From NCBI GenBank assembly GCA_016946835.1, contig JACVTC010000069.1, positions 137,501 through 195,000 of the forward strand: a stretch of DNA of 57,500 nucleotides. The letters are read 5' to 3'. Position 1 is the stretch's first letter. Each line of letters opens with the position of its first letter. Source of the DNA: Neocallimastix lanati (nom. inval.) (Eukaryota; Neocallimastigomycota; Neocallimastigomycetes; Neocallimastigales; Neocallimastigaceae). A program made the position numbers and the translations under genes. A model generated the notes under the pieces. That model was not told the origin of the DNA, made no database searches, and saw nothing but the letters and a program-made list of their open reading frames with translations. Shown here piece by piece: positions 27,441 to 44,340 of this stretch.

Positions 27441-29927
27441 ATATATATTAATAATAATAATAATAAATATATATATATATATTTTATTTTTTATTTAATA
27501 ATAATTTTAATTATAATGTTTATTATGATAAATAAATATTTAATTTCATTTTAAATTTTTATATTTAATATTTAAATAAAATAGATTTTCTATTTAATAA
27601 TTAATTTTTTATTATTTTAACTTACATTAAATGCTTAAGATCCTTACACATACGAATTTGACGCATTAATTTATATTTGTAACGATACATACCAGTTAAC
27701 TGACCTACATGAGAGAAAATATATTGTAAACCATCAGCTAATTGGAAAGCATCAACATTACCTAAACGATATTGAACATGAGAATCTACTACTAATTTTG
27801 TTAAACGAAGAATTTCACGACAAAGATGGAAAGCATTACCAAAACGAGACTTCTTTCTTTCCTTTGTGGTCAAAGTTTTAACAGGCTTCAAATTAAAGTT
27901 ATAATCAAGATGAAGATAATTCAAATTCTTACGGTGAATTAATAAATTAAGCATATTATAACCTTGACGACAAACTTGAAGACCAACTTCAACCCAATCA
28001 AGTTCTGTTTTTTGGAAGAACTTAGTAGCAGCTAATTGTCTGAATAAATACTTTTTGTTTAAGGCCTTTGGTGGACGATGCTTTAATGAATTCAAAATAT
28101 AGTATTTTAATAATTTTTGATATGAAACTCTAATTTTAACTGGATATCCTGATGGACAATGTTCTAAATACCAGTTTTTAACTAATGGAACATCAATTGC
28201 ACGTCTTGAACGACCGCTACGTTTATCAAATGGTCTTGGAGCCCAATATAATTCAATACCACTTGCTGTATTATCGGTATATAATGGTGTATCACTTAAG
28301 AATGGTTTTGTATCTTCTGGTAATTCAAAATCATCATCTTCATCATCATCCCCAAAAACTTCATCCTCATGTGATATTTTAACATGTGTTTCAATAGTTC
28401 TTGAAGAAATTGGATTAATAATTGGATCAAAATAAAAAGCTGGAAGATCTGGATCTTCAGCTCTAATATATACACAAATTGGGTAATGATACCATGAAAC
28501 TTTTACTGAACGAGGTAATGAATTATATAAGAATGGAAATGCAATTTTATATTCTGTTCTAATTTGTTGACGAATAATAATTTTATTAATATCATTAAAT
28601 TCATTCCAATCTTCATCAACCGGATCAATATCACGATATAAAGGTTCAAATTTTGGACCTCCTGGAATTGCAAGATTTAATGATTTCGCTGTAATGAATG
28701 AGTTGAGATCAAATAAATAAAAGTAATTCTTATCTGTAAAATCTGATAATAATTGATGAGCAAGTCTATATAAAGTAGACATAATAGGTAAATTAAGATT
28801 CCATTTTTTATATGATGAACCACATATAAATTTAGTATCAACTAAAGGTTTATGATCATAAAACCAATCATATACTGCTGCATCTTCTTCTTCATCTAAT
28901 TCCATTTGAATGGCTTCTAATGGTTCAACATCTAATATATTATCACCATAATCAAGTGGTGGTTCTTCATCATCTATTATATTGTTATTTTATAATATTG
29001 AAATCATTTCATTTTGATAATTAATTATTTATTTATTTATTTATTTTTTATTTTCTTTTTTTTTTTTTTAAAAAAAAAAAAAAACATTGAATTTAAAATG
29101 TATGGATTCTATAATATATCTATTTTACATATCTAGTTTATATTAACTAATATATATATATATTGTATTTATATAAAAAATAATAATAATTAAAAAAAAA
29201 TACATACCAAATGGAGGAAATCTCATTCTTTTAAAATGTCTACGATCACGTTTCTCACGACGCATCATAATCCACATGGTACCCCATTGAGCTAAATAAA
29301 TTGGTTCAACTACCCAAGGAATTTCATTTACAAACGTAATTGCACCCGTAATGTGATATAAAACTGGGACTTCTCTAACCTTTTAATTATAAAATAATAT
29401 TATTTTACAAAATTTTAAAAATATTTATATATAAGAAATTTATATACTAATAAATTGATAATCTTTTTTATATTACTATTATTTTTTTTTTTAAATACAA
29501 CAAAATAACAAAAAATAATGTGTTTTTAAATTATAAATACTTGTTCCCAAGGCATTGGCATATTTTCTAATAATTTTAATACAGCATGTGGTATATATTT
29601 TAAAGCACCTAAATAAATTCTCTTATCATGTCTATATTTTTTACTTGACATATCCCCATGATCTTTTATAATCTTTCTTAAATGTTCTTGTGGCATATTT
29701 TCTTTTTGTTGTTCAACGAATCCAAATTTTCTTTTTTCTCCATAACGTTTTGAATTCATTTGTTGCCATTTCATACTTTTTTCTTTTAATTTATCCTCTG
29801 GTAAATCTAGACTTGGAGGTTGTAAATGAGTTTGTTGAGGAGGATAAAATGGTCTTTGATTTGGATTTTGGGGTGGTATATATCCATTTCTTGGATAACC
29901 TCCCATTGGAGGAGGTATTGACGACAT
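22184..29927 (-). CDS. PRP8: Pre-mRNA-processing-splicing factor 8
   Basis: Exons 29927-29541, 29379-29208, 28973-27626 and 27395-22184; 7119 nt, 2372 residues, the family's usual length (about 2330-2410). Prp8 is the U5 snRNP scaffold at the catalytic centre of both the major and minor spliceosomes. Nearly every block is recognisable: Pro-rich N-terminus ([10 protein letters not shown]), [50 protein letters not shown] across intron 3, [37 protein letters not shown], the reverse-transcriptase-like core, [37 protein letters not shown], the RNase-H-like domain with [20 protein letters not shown], and the C-terminal JAB/MPN-like domain ([23 protein letters not shown]). The tail ends in an acidic DIEDEFA. 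Introns are GT-AG. The coding region is uninterrupted, with no intein. Codon use is more G+C-rich than in neighbours, as expected for a conserved essential gene. Confidence 0.98.
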
Positions 29928-30228
29928 ATTTCACTTTAAATAACGATAAAAAAAAAATATACAACTATTGGAATGTATAATATAATATTTTATCCTGATT
30001 ATTAATTTATTGATGAATTAATAAGATTAAATTATGAACATCAATATTATAAAAAAATAAATATAATAAAAATTGAAATATATATAAAAACAAACTAATA
30101 TATATAAATATTATAACTTTTAATATATAATAATAAATATATCAATGCAAATCAAAATAAATTTAATTTGCAAATTGATTTCCTTCTTTTTCTTATTCTT
30201 CTTTTATATATATAATTTATTTAAAAAA

Positions 30229-30268
<40 letters not shown>

Positions 30269-31276
30269 CATATATATAATTTATTGTTATTAAATTTATT
30301 ATACACCAAATACAAAAATAATAAAATAAAAATATATTGGACAATTTTTTCTTTATAATTAAATATTATATTTTTATATTAATAAATTTTATATTTAAAT
30401 TTTTTATAAAAAGAATTGATTATTCAATTTGTAATAAAAAATTTATAAATTCTCTAACCTTTAAATATTAAATATATTTAATTTATTATTTCATAAAGCT
30501 ATATATAACTGTGCTTTATAAAAAATAAAATAAAAAAAAGTATATATATAAACATAAATAACAACTAATATAATTTATTAAAATTTATTAAATGAAAATT
30601 AAAGCTATTACGGCCGTTAAACGTTTAACAAATTAAGAAAATGTTTTTATAATTACAATTTTTATAATAACTATAATTTATGATAAAGTATTAAAATAGA
30701 ATTCTTATTTTTCATATAGTAAAGATATCGCTGTATAAAATTAAAAAATATTAATATTTCATATAAATTAAATATAAAAAGTATATACAAGCAGATATTA
30801 TAATTATTATCTTTTATGTAACTATTTAAAATATTGCTTATTTTTAATTTTACAGATTATTTATTAATAACTATTAATAATAACAATCGCATTTTTAGTT
30901 TTATTATTGTAATAACAACTATTTAATATTTTATGTGTTTTAATATTAATAAATAATAAAACATATATGAAATAGAATTATTAATAATTTAAATAATAAT
31001 AATAATATTAATAATTATTTTGTATTAAAATAATATTATGATTGGTTAAATTCTATTGAAATTTATAATGTAAATTTGATATTTTATTATATTTATTTTA
31101 TTATTTATTTTATGATATATGTAATTATTTTTTTTATTTTTGTTAAAAAAAATTTTAATAATATATAAAAAATATAAGATTTTTTTATAATTAATTTTTT
31201 TATTTCATTCTATATATTCTAATAGATTCTAATATATATCTTAATATTTTTATCCAATCGAATTATAGTTTATTTT

Positions 31277-31326
<50 letters not shown>

Positions 31327-31454
31327 ATTTTATATAGATTTTTTTTAAAAATTTATAAAAACTAACTTATAAAGTAATTGATATATATAATTCTGTAAAG
31401 ATATATTTAATTTAAACAAATATAAAAGGTTTTTATAAGATAAGAGAATTCAAC
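29928..31454. promoter_or_regulatory. Shared divergent promoter region of PRP8 and TSR1
   Basis: 1.5 kb head-to-head spacer; no frame is supported. It contains (AT)n and poly(A) at 30222-30270, a poly(T) run at 31281-31320 that may be part of the TSR1 promoter, and an isolated pair of palindromes at 30610-30629. Confidence 0.5.
30610..30629. promoter_or_regulatory. Overlapping palindromes, candidate transcription-factor site
   Basis: ACGGCCGT (30610-30617) overlaps the perfect 14-bp palindrome GTTAAACGTTTAAC (30616-30629). Both are unusually G+C-bearing for this spacer and lie about 680 bp from the PRP8 start and 830 bp from the TSR1 start. Function is inference. Confidence 0.3.
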
Positions 31455-33606
31455 ATGGCAGGAGATGATTCATTCCATCATCGTTCCTCATTGAAACAAA
31501 CTAATAAACCATTTAAATCAAAGTTTACTTCAAAGGGTGAATTAAAAATTAAAAATAAAGGTTCGAACTAAATATATATATATATATATATATAAAATAA
31601 GTATAAAAATATTCAATTTCTATTGGTTTCTTTATAGTAATCGTAATATAATGAATATTGAATTATAAAAAAAAACAAAAAAAAAAATAAAAAACAGGTA
31701 AAGTTAATAGATCAATTCAATACTCAGCAAAAAGAAATGAAATTTCAAAGGCTGACAGAAGAAATGCTGCTAAAGTTGCCCAAAATAAAAAAAGGCAGGA
31801 AATTATTAATATAAATAGATTATTTAGTGGCACTAACGGAACTCCAAAAATAATTGTAAATGTCAAAATTATATTAAATTAACTTTTTAAGCAATTGTTT
31901 TTTTTTTTTAATCTTATTAATAATAAAAATTTAAATAATATATTAATTTAAATCAATAGGCTGTTGTTCCATTATGTGTTGATGTAAATTCTATCGATGT
32001 TACAAAAAAATTTTTCGAAACTGCTGAAAAAGAATATCCAGTAGATAATGATGGAAGACCAGTTACTTTAAAGTATATAAAAATTAGTTAAAATTTTCAC
32101 ATTAATCAAATCAAAATATATTTAAATATTTAATTTTTTATTTAATATATATTATTTTTATTTTTATATTTGTAATTATAAAATATTATAATAAATAATT
32201 TAATATTAAAAGAGTCGAACGCTTTAAGCAAAAAGTTCAATTTATTCAATGTAGAAGAAATGTAAATGAAATTCTTGATGCTATCAAGGTCGCTGATTAT
32301 GTTTTGTTTTTAGTATCAGCGGAAGAAGAAGTTGATAAATTTGGGGAACTCGTTTTATTAACTATTAAATCTCAAGGTGTTCCAACAGTATTAACTGTAG
32401 TTCAAGTATGCCTTTTTTTTTTTTTAATTTGAAAATAATAATGTTAAATATAAATAAGTTATATATTAATTTAACAAATTTTATTAATGAAAAATAAATA
32501 ATAGCATTTAGAAAAAATTCCAAATAAAAAGAAGCCAGAAATTAAAAAAGCTTTAACTACTTATATGGAATATCACTTCCCAGGGGAGCAAAAGATATAT
32601 TCAGCTGCAGAAAAGAATGTAAATAAGAAATACATAAATTAATAATTAATAATAATAATGAAAAAAAGTAAAAGTGGTATTAAAATTTTATTATTATAAA
32701 TATAAAATTATATGCATATATATATAAATAGGATTGTTTAACATTATTAAGACAAGTTACTATGCAAACTCCAAAACAATTAGTATGGCGTGAAAAATAT
32801 TCTTATATGTTAAGTGATAGTATTGATTACGATCGTAATGAAGGTGTTTTAAGAATTAATGGTAATCTTAGAGGTCAACAACTCTCAGTTAATAGTTTAA
32901 TTTATTTAAATAATTACGGTAATTTCCAAATCCAAAAAATTGAAGAAGATATGAGATATGATCACAGTAATAAAAACGGTATGTCTGTTGATGAAAATTC
33001 ATTTAAAAGAACTTTATATCCCGATCCAGAGATTCAAGAAGATTTAATATCTGAAAATGAACCTGATCCATTAGAAGGAGAACAAACATGGCCAACTGAA
33101 GAAGAATTAATGGAAGCAGAAAAAAGAGTTCAAAATATGAGTAATATGGAAGGAGTTTCCATTCCAAAATCCGTAATGACTAATACTAAAGATATTAGAA
33201 AGGTACCAAAGGGTACTTCCACTTACCAAGCTGCTTGGATTATTGATTCAGAAGATGAAGAGGGTAGTGAAGATGATTATAGTGATGAAGATATGAAAAT
33301 GGAAGTTAATCAAGATTCTCTTAATAATAGAATTAGTGAATGGCAAAATACTATTGATGCTCCAGAAGAAATAGAACCAGAAGTTAATGATGAAGAATTT
33401 GAAGAACTTGAACTTCCAACCAAGGATGATTTATTTGATGCAGAAATTGATGAAGAAGAAGAAGAAAGAGCGTAAGTTTGAGTAGTTTTAAAAAAAAGAA
33501 AATTAATTCAAAAAAAATTTAAATAGATATATAAATAATTATAAGTATATTTAATTAAGTAGAAATAAAAAAATATTAATAAATATGTATATATTTATAA
33601 TTATAA

Positions 33607-33638
<32 letters not shown>

Positions 33639-34006
33639 TTTTTTTTTTGAAAAATTATAAATAGTTACAAAGAATTCATCGAAAAGAAAAATCAAGCAAA
33701 CATGGATCTTGAATTCCCAGATGAAATTGATACTCCATTGGATGTTCCTGCTAGAGAAAGATTCCAAAAATACAGAGGTTTACGTAGTTTCCGTACTTCT
33801 CCATGGGATCCATATGAAAATCTTCCAGTAGATTACTCAAGAATTTTCCAATTTGAAAACTTTAAAAGAACCAAGGCAAAAATTTTCAAAGCCATGAAAA
33901 ATGTTAGTGATGAAGATGAAGAAAAATTCTACGTTCAACCTGGTAGAAGAATTTCTATTTATGTTAAGAATGTACCACAAAGTCTTTATGGTAAATATTA
34001 TTATTA

Positions 34007-34050
<44 letters not shown>

Positions 34051-34614
34051 TAAATCTTATTTTTATTTTTATTTTTTTTATCCTATATATTACTATTATA
34101 TATTTATATTTATATTCGTTATTATATCTGAAAAATTATATATATATTTATTCATGAATTATTTGAAAATTTATTTATTTTTTGATTTATATATATATAT
34201 ATTTATGTTTAACTATAAATAAAGACAATTATAATCCAAAGAAGCCATTTATTGTATTCAGTTTATTACCACATGAACAAAAAATGTGTATTGTTAACTA
34301 TGTTGTTACCAAGCATGCTGATTGTGAAGAAGTCGTAAAGGCTAAGGATCCAGTTGTTGTCCACTGTGGATTCAGAAGATTTGTAATGAGACCGATCTAT
34401 TCTTCTAATACACGTGGTGGTACAAACAATGTACACAAGGCTGAAAGATTCCTTCAACCAGGTAGATCGACCATTGCTACTGCATACGCTCCAATTACTT
34501 ATGGTCCAGCTCCAGTTTTAATGTTCAAATACAATGAAAATGAAAATATAGGTAAATTAATTAGTAAATTAATTAATTTACTAATTTATTAAATAATTTT
34601 TTATTTTTTTTTTA

Positions 34615-34645
<31 letters not shown>

Positions 34646-35257
34646 TTTAATTAAATATTTATTATAATTATAATAATTTAAAAAATTTTTTTATTAATGA
34701 AATTATATAAAATTAAATAATTAAAATAATAATAATATTTATAATAATAATAATAAAATAGAACAATTCCCAACTTTAATTGCTACTGGTTCATTACTAA
34801 ATATGGATACTAATAGAATTATTGCTAAAAAGATCGTTCTTACTGGTTATCCATTCAAAATTCACAGAAAATCCGCTGTTATTCGTTATATGTTCTTTAA
34901 TCCAGAAGATATTAATTGGTTTAAACCAATTCAACTTACAACCAAATATGGTCATGTTGGTCATATTCGTGAATCAATTGGTACGTTTAACAAAAATATA
35001 AAGTTATATTAATTAAATAATAAAATTTATTAAAAAAAAATATTAATAATTTTATATTATGTATTAATTTTTTTAATTATAAAGGTACCCATGGTTATAT
35101 GAAATGTATATTTGATGGATTAATCAACCAACAAGATACCGTTTGTATGAACTTATATAAGAGAATCTTCCCTAAGTGGAATACTCAAATTTATAATGAT
35201 GAAAAGGTTGATGGTGAATATGTTTCATCTAAGGAAGATGAAGTGATGGAAATGTAA
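31455..35257 (+). CDS. TSR1: Ribosome biogenesis protein TSR1
   Basis: Exons 31455-31560, 31698-31855, 31960-32072, 32213-32405, 32505-32618, 32732-33471, 33665-33990, 34225-34551, 34762-34980 and 35085-35257; 2469 nt, 822 residues (family about 790-810). Tsr1 is a GTPase-like factor, without working nucleotide-binding motifs, that sits on late pre-40S particles and blocks premature subunit joining. Visible: basic N-terminus with [20 protein letters not shown]; the AARP2CN/Bms1-type block with [20 protein letters not shown] and [17 protein letters not shown]; an acidic stretch (EEEEERA) at the exon 6/7 join; then the C-terminal translation-factor-like region with [54 protein letters not shown] and [20 protein letters not shown]. 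Last residues are EVMEM. Intron 1 has an unusual GTTCGA donor. Introns 6 to 8 carry (ATT)n or poly(T) tracts. The start is the only Met upstream of the basic motif. Confidence 0.96.
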
Positions 35258-35357
35258 AATAATTTTAAATAGATATTAAAGAGTTATATAACTATTTTTA
35301 TAGTTTAACAACAATTTATTTAAAAAAAAATTTTTTTTATTATCAGAAATTAAAAGA

Positions 35358-35400
<43 letters not shown>

Positions 35401-35940
35401 AAAAGAGAAAGAAAACTGATTATTTAAATTTTTTATTATTATTATTGTTATTTTTTTTTAGTCCTTTTTAAAACTTATTATTTATAATATTATAATTTAA
35501 TAATAATTTATTTCAATTCATATTTAATTAATTCATTAAATATTAAATATTTGTTTTAATTGAATATTAAAACAAAACAAAATAAACCAAAGAGAATCTT
35601 AAGAAAATATTTATTATGTTATTTTTATAGAATAAGTTTTTTTTTTTTTTTTTTTATTTTTTATTTTTTTTTTTTCTTTTTTAATTTTAATTTTATTTTA
35701 TTATACTTTAGAGATATTTATAATTTTTTTTTACAATAAATCAAAAACTGTATCGATAATTAATTATAATTTTTTTTTTAATATTGAATTATATATAATA
35801 ACAATAATAAATAAATTTTTATATATAAATAATTATTATAAATCTATTTTTTTTTTTTTTTTCTTCATATTATTTTATTTTACTTTAATAAAAAATGAAA
35901 AATATTATAATAATGAAATAATAATAATAAATAAAATGAA

Positions 35941-35977
<37 letters not shown>

Positions 35978-37271
35978 TTTTAATATTATAAAAAATATTA
36001 AAATAGTTTTAAATCTTCTGATTTTTAATTAAACTTTAATTTTAGGAGTAAATAGATCAAATTTATCAATATAATATTTATATAAATAAATAATAATTTA
36101 TACAATATAAAAGTAAATAAAAATTAATACTCTGTATAATTTTTTATATACATTTTATACATTTGGATTTCTTTTTTATTTATAATTATAAAAAGGTATA
36201 CATTTTAGTGAGTTGCCTAATATGTTAATGCCAATATATTTTTATTCTGATTACTAAATAAGGTTCCAAATCTTAAATATTATATTTTTTTTTTGGGAGA
36301 ATTAAATTTAATTCAAAAAAAATTTTTTTTTTTTTCATTTCTATAAAATAATTATAATATTGATTTATTGAATATTGAAGCTTTTATATAATAAAGATGC
36401 CATTTAGGATGTAAAAATTCTCTTATTTTAGTTTAGTATAGATTTTTTATATATTTTATATAAATCAGTATTTTTGTTCATCTTTCGTTAATAACTATCT
36501 AATATATCTATATATGTATAAAAAGTGAATTACTAAATCTTTTTTTTCTTTATATTAGTAATTTATTTATTATTTTTTTTTTTTTTTTAAATTTGGATAC
36601 TAATTAATAAACTTTTAAATAATACAAAATTTAATGAATACAATATAAATAAATTAAATACATATAATATTATATATTATAATATGTATATAATAAATCA
36701 GTTAATTAAAAAAGAAAAATTAATCCACTGTTTAAAGTAAATTTAGAGTATAATAATAACTAAATAAAATTTTAATTAATGAGTCAAGTATTATTGGATT
36801 TTTTTTTTATTCATTACATTTTTTTTTGTATATATTCTTATTTTTTAAAATATTCATTTTTCATCTTTAAAAAAAAAAAATAAAATAAAATAAAATAAAA
36901 TAGGAAAATCTTAATATTTACTATTAAGGATTATGAAATTTAAATGTATATTTACATAAAAATAAGCTAATATTTATTAATGTGAAGTTAATTATAATAA
37001 AAGTCAAATTTTAATAAATAATAATTATGATATAAAAGTAAATCTTTATATCATTATTTATTAAATAAGATAGAAATTGAAAATATTAAATAATTAACAC
37101 TAAATAAAAAATAATAAAAATTTAAAGGCAAAATTAAAAAATATTTAAGGTATTTTTTTTTTATTAATTAATTTTCATATAATATATAATATATAATTAA
37201 GTGACTAAAACGATTTATTTTCCTAGGTTAAAGAAAAAATTTCAATAATTATATCTATTAAATAAGCAAAA
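35258..37271. other. Spacer between TSR1 and the PQ-loop gene; no gene seen
   Basis: A/T-only sequence with a 40-base poly(A) near 35361-35398 (just after the TSR1 stop), poly(T) runs near 35640 and 35850, and an (AAT)n tract at 35944-35978. No frame is supported on either strand. Confidence 0.6.
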
Positions 37272-37317
37272 ATGTTTATATTTGATATTGGAATGGTTTT
37301 TTGTCCTATTATAGGGT

Positions 37318-37363
<46 letters not shown>

Positions 37364-38249
37364 CATACATATTTTCAAATTCATATTAAAACATAAACTA
37401 ATAACAAACAAATACAATATTAATAATTATTTTTTTTCATATAAAACAATTTCATTATATGAATCCGTTATAATTATATAATAATTAATATTATAAAGAT
37501 ATTTAGACCAATACCGAACTGTTTGGAAAACACATTCATCAAGAGGTTTTTCATTAGTTATCTGTGGAATTTTATTATTTAGTAATATTATTCGTATATT
37601 CTTCTGGTATGAATAATTATAATATCATTGTATAATAATTTTTCTTTGTTATTGTTATTTATTTATAATATATATATAAATATTAATTTTTATTTTTATA
37701 TTAAATTTCGATAATTAAAAAATGAACTATTTAAATATATAAAAAATAGGGCATTAGAACGTTTTAATCATGCTTTATTATTCCAAGCAATTGTTATGTC
37801 AACAATGCAACTTTTATTGTTAAAACTTTGTTTAAAGTATTTAAATGGTGATGAAACTGTTGAGAAAAGTCAATTTTGTAAATTTAATTTATTATATATT
37901 TTTAACAAAAAATATTGGAACGAATTCTGGAATTGGACTTCATTTAGTGCTTATATAGTAGTTTTATCTTGGCTTTGTATCGTTATTTCAATATTTAATT
38001 TTATGTTTTTACAAAGTGAAGTCTATGCTAATGCGTTAGGTACTTTAGCATTGGGTATAGAAGCTGCTTTAGGTATTCCACAATTGTTAAAAATTAAAAA
38101 ACAAAAGTCATCTAAAGGGTTTAGGTAAAATGTCATAATTAATATTTATTTATTTATTATATTTTTAATAATAAAAATCTTTTTTTTTTAATTTTAAAAA
38201 ATCTTCATATAATTAACATATAATAACATATAAATATTCCATATTATCA

Positions 38250-38283
<34 letters not shown>

Positions 38284-39411
38284 CTATTATTTTATAATGT
38301 TATAATTATATTTATATATGTTTTATATATATATATGTCAATGTTTATTCATATAATAATTATTCAATATTCAATTCAATATTCTATTTATATTAACTTC
38401 TAAAAACAATTCAAATAATTATTAAGTAAAACTTTATTATTTACTTGGGTGGTAGGAGATGTATTTAAATCAGGATATTATGTTTTAACTTTTTCACCTT
38501 ATCAATTCATACTCTGTGGTTTCTTCCAATTATTTACTGATTTTGTAATTATTTTCCTTTGTATATATTATAGAAAGAATGATAGAACTTCATCTAATGT
38601 AAGTAATTAAATTTATATTAAAAGCAAAATATAAATACAATTACAAATATATGTTAATATTTATATGGGTTTTTATTAAAATTTAATGTAAATAGAAATT
38701 TACAGAAGATATCAAACAAGAAATAAATAATGATAATCTTTTATCTATTGTAAGTAATTAAAATTTTATTATAATAAAAAAATAAAAATAAAAAATATAA
38801 TAAAAAAATAAAAATAAAAAATATAATAAAAATATTTGTATATGTAATTAATATAAACTATATTAATATATTTTATGGGTATATATTATTTTTGTTTATG
38901 AATAGAAAATTGCAGTAGATTCTAAGGAAAAAATAAATGATGATATACATACGATTGTAATTAATTAAATTTATATTTAATATAAATTCAATTTTTAATA
39001 TAGTGGAAGTATATTTATATGATTTATTATAATTATATAATTGATAGGATATTACAGAGGTAACTAAGCAAGAAATAAATTATAATTCTAGTGGTTCAAT
39101 TGTAAGTAATTAAATTTATATATGGTATATGTTAATAAGTACAGTTTATAGTATATTTATGTTTTATTTTTTTTTTAAAAAAAAAAAAAATAGGACCATT
39201 CAGAAGTTTGTAACAAGGAAATGAATAATGATATAACTAAAACTAATGTAAATAAATCTATTCAATTTTTTTATTTTATTTTATTTAATTTTATTTTAAT
39301 CATTATTATTATTTTTTTTTAATATATATATATATGATTTCTAATAAATATATTTATATGAATTTTATAATTTTTATGTATGAATAGATTATTTCAGAGG
39401 ATACTAAGTAA
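37272..39411 (+). CDS. SLC66A2: PQ-loop membrane protein, PQLC1/SLC66A2 (yeast Any1) family
   Basis: Exons 37272-37315, 37499-37606, 37750-38124, 38427-38598, 38696-38749, 38906-38956, 39048-39101, 39194-39247 and 39388-39411; 936 nt, 311 residues. The family members are seven-helix endosome/trans-Golgi proteins linked in yeast (Any1/Cfs1) to flippase function and lipid asymmetry. The first PQ-loop is GYLDQYRTVWKTHSSRGFSL in exon 2, followed by CGILLFSNIIRIFFW. FWNWTSFSAY matches the family's FWQWSSFSDY. The second PQ-loop is ALGIPQLLKIKKQKSSKGFS, and TWVVGDVFKSGYYVLTFSPY matches the family's GDAFKT...P region. Both PQ-loop helices and the Trp-Phe-Ser-Tyr block are thus intact. After the last helix the cytoplasmic tail is coded by a string of four duplicated phase-0 mini-exons plus a short terminal exon. 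Intron 1 has a poly(T) run of about 43. Exon 1 is short (15 residues), so an earlier start in another exon is possible. Confidence 0.92.
38696..39411 (+). repeat. Mini-exon duplication array in the PQ-loop gene
   Basis: Exons of 54, 51, 54, 54 and 24 nt, all phase 0-0, code related peptides: KFTEDIKQEINNDNLLSI, KIAVDSKEKINDDIHTI, DITEVTKQEINYNSSGSI, DHSEVCNKEMNNDITKTN and IISEDTK-stop. The introns following the first four begin GTAAGTAATTAAA, GTAATTAATTAAA, GTAAGTAATTAAA and GTAAATAAAT, so exon plus flanking intron was duplicated as a unit. Confidence 0.8.
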
Positions 39412-39504
39412 GAAATCAATCATTAATCATTAATAAATAATAAAAATAGCTGTTATTATAAAAAATAAATAAATATACTAAAGAAAAACGAAAAAAAGAA
39501 AAAC

Positions 39505-39535
<31 letters not shown>

Positions 39536-39541
39536 CAAAAC

Positions 39542-39603
<62 letters not shown>

Positions 39604-40924
39604 AAGTAAATTAAAAAAAAATTTAAAAAATCATTATAAGTTAACAACTAAATAAATAATATTTTTCCTAGTATTATTTTTATTTATTTTTTTTTTTTTA
39701 CTGTTTTTTTTTTATTATTTATTTTAAATTTTTTTTTTGTTTGTTTTATTTATTTTATTTTATTTTTTTTTTTTTAAAAAAAAAAAAAATAAGAATCAAA
39801 AACAAAAATAAAATCAATAACAAAAATTGATATTATTTTAATAGATATAATTGTAAATTATAAAATAATAGTAATATAATTAATATGGATAATAGTATTC
39901 TCTTGTCCATATTTGTTTTAATTATATAAATAAATAATTAAAATCAATAAATAATAGATAAATAAATAAGTAAATAAATAATTTTTCTTTATTTATTTAA
40001 TCATTTAATAGTAAATATAATAATAATAAAAATAAATAAATAAATAAATAATAAATATTTATTTGTTTAATCATGTAAAAAGACAAAAAAAACAAAACAT
40101 ATAATAATTATTATAATAATACATATAAATCATATATACATAATTTTCAAATACCATATATATATAAATAAATATAAATAAAAAATTTCAAATATTCAAA
40201 AAAAAAATTTTTTTTAAAAAAAAAACTATTTTTGAATAAAAATTAATAATTAATTTTTGTTAATAAATTAGAAAAAATAATTATTTTTGAATAGTAATTA
40301 ATAAATATTTTAGTTTTATAAAAATATATATATGTATTTTTTTTTACTTTCTAGAAATTTATTTTTTTTTTTTTAAAGTAGTAATAATTAATGGGTACAT
40401 ATAATCTATAATATTTTTTTTTTCTTGAATGTTTTAATATAATCATCTTCTTATTTAATTTTTATTTATTTATTTATTAATTTATTTCATCAATATATTC
40501 ATTCTTCATCTTATATTTAAAAAAAAAAAAAAAAAAAAAAGTATGTATATATATATATGTATTTTTTTTTTTTGGAATACAAATTTTTTTTTATTATAAT
40601 TTTTATATTTCAATAAAAAGAAAATTTTTATTGTAAATTTTTTTTTTTTTTTTTTAAATTTATATGTTGAATCTCCGAATATTTTTATTTTTATTTTTTA
40701 TTAAATTAAATTTTTAATTATTATTATAAATCAATAAAATTTTCAAAACTTATTATTTGTTGAGAAATATTAATTATAATTAAATAATAATATTAATAAT
40801 ATTTGTAATAATAATTTTTTTAAAAATTTAAATTAATAATAATCGTAAAAATAATAATAATTAATAATTATCATTTTTAGTTCAATTCTTGATTTATTGT
40901 ATATGTAATAATTGTATTATTATT

Positions 40925-40958
<34 letters not shown>

Positions 40959-41086
40959 GAAAACTGAAAAAAAAAAAAAAGAAAAAAAGAAAAAAATATT
41001 TATTCATTTAAAGCTTTCATACACACTATATATATATAATTTTTAATAATTATTTCTGTTAACAATATTAATTATAATATACCAAG
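39412..41086. other. Spacer between the PQ-loop gene and CLUAP1; no gene seen
   Basis: Contains an (AAAAC)n pentanucleotide array at about 39505-39560 continuing into poly(A) to 39600, and several A/T runs. CLUAP1 promoter sequences must lie toward 41086, where a poly(A) tract occupies 40926-40956. Confidence 0.6.
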
Positions 41087-44181
<3,095 letters not shown>

Positions 44182-44309
44182 GAACCATATAAACCAAAAA
44201 AAAAAAAAAAAAAAAAAATAAAAATAAAAATAAAAATAAAAAATAAAAAATAATTTTATAAATAATAATACTACTAGTAATATTAATAATGGCAATAATA
44301 ATAATAATA

Positions 44310-44340
<31 letters not shown>

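Noticed and set aside
31555-31575. GGTTCGAAC resembling a tRNA T-loop
   Set aside because: It lies at the TSR1 exon 1/intron 1 border, and no acceptor, D or anticodon stems are present.
32406-32504. TSR1 intron 4 (GTATGCCTTT) as a possible GT-AG U12 intron
   Set aside because: The donor differs from GTATCCTT and the TTTAAC candidate is about 30 nt from the acceptor, too far for a U12 branch site.
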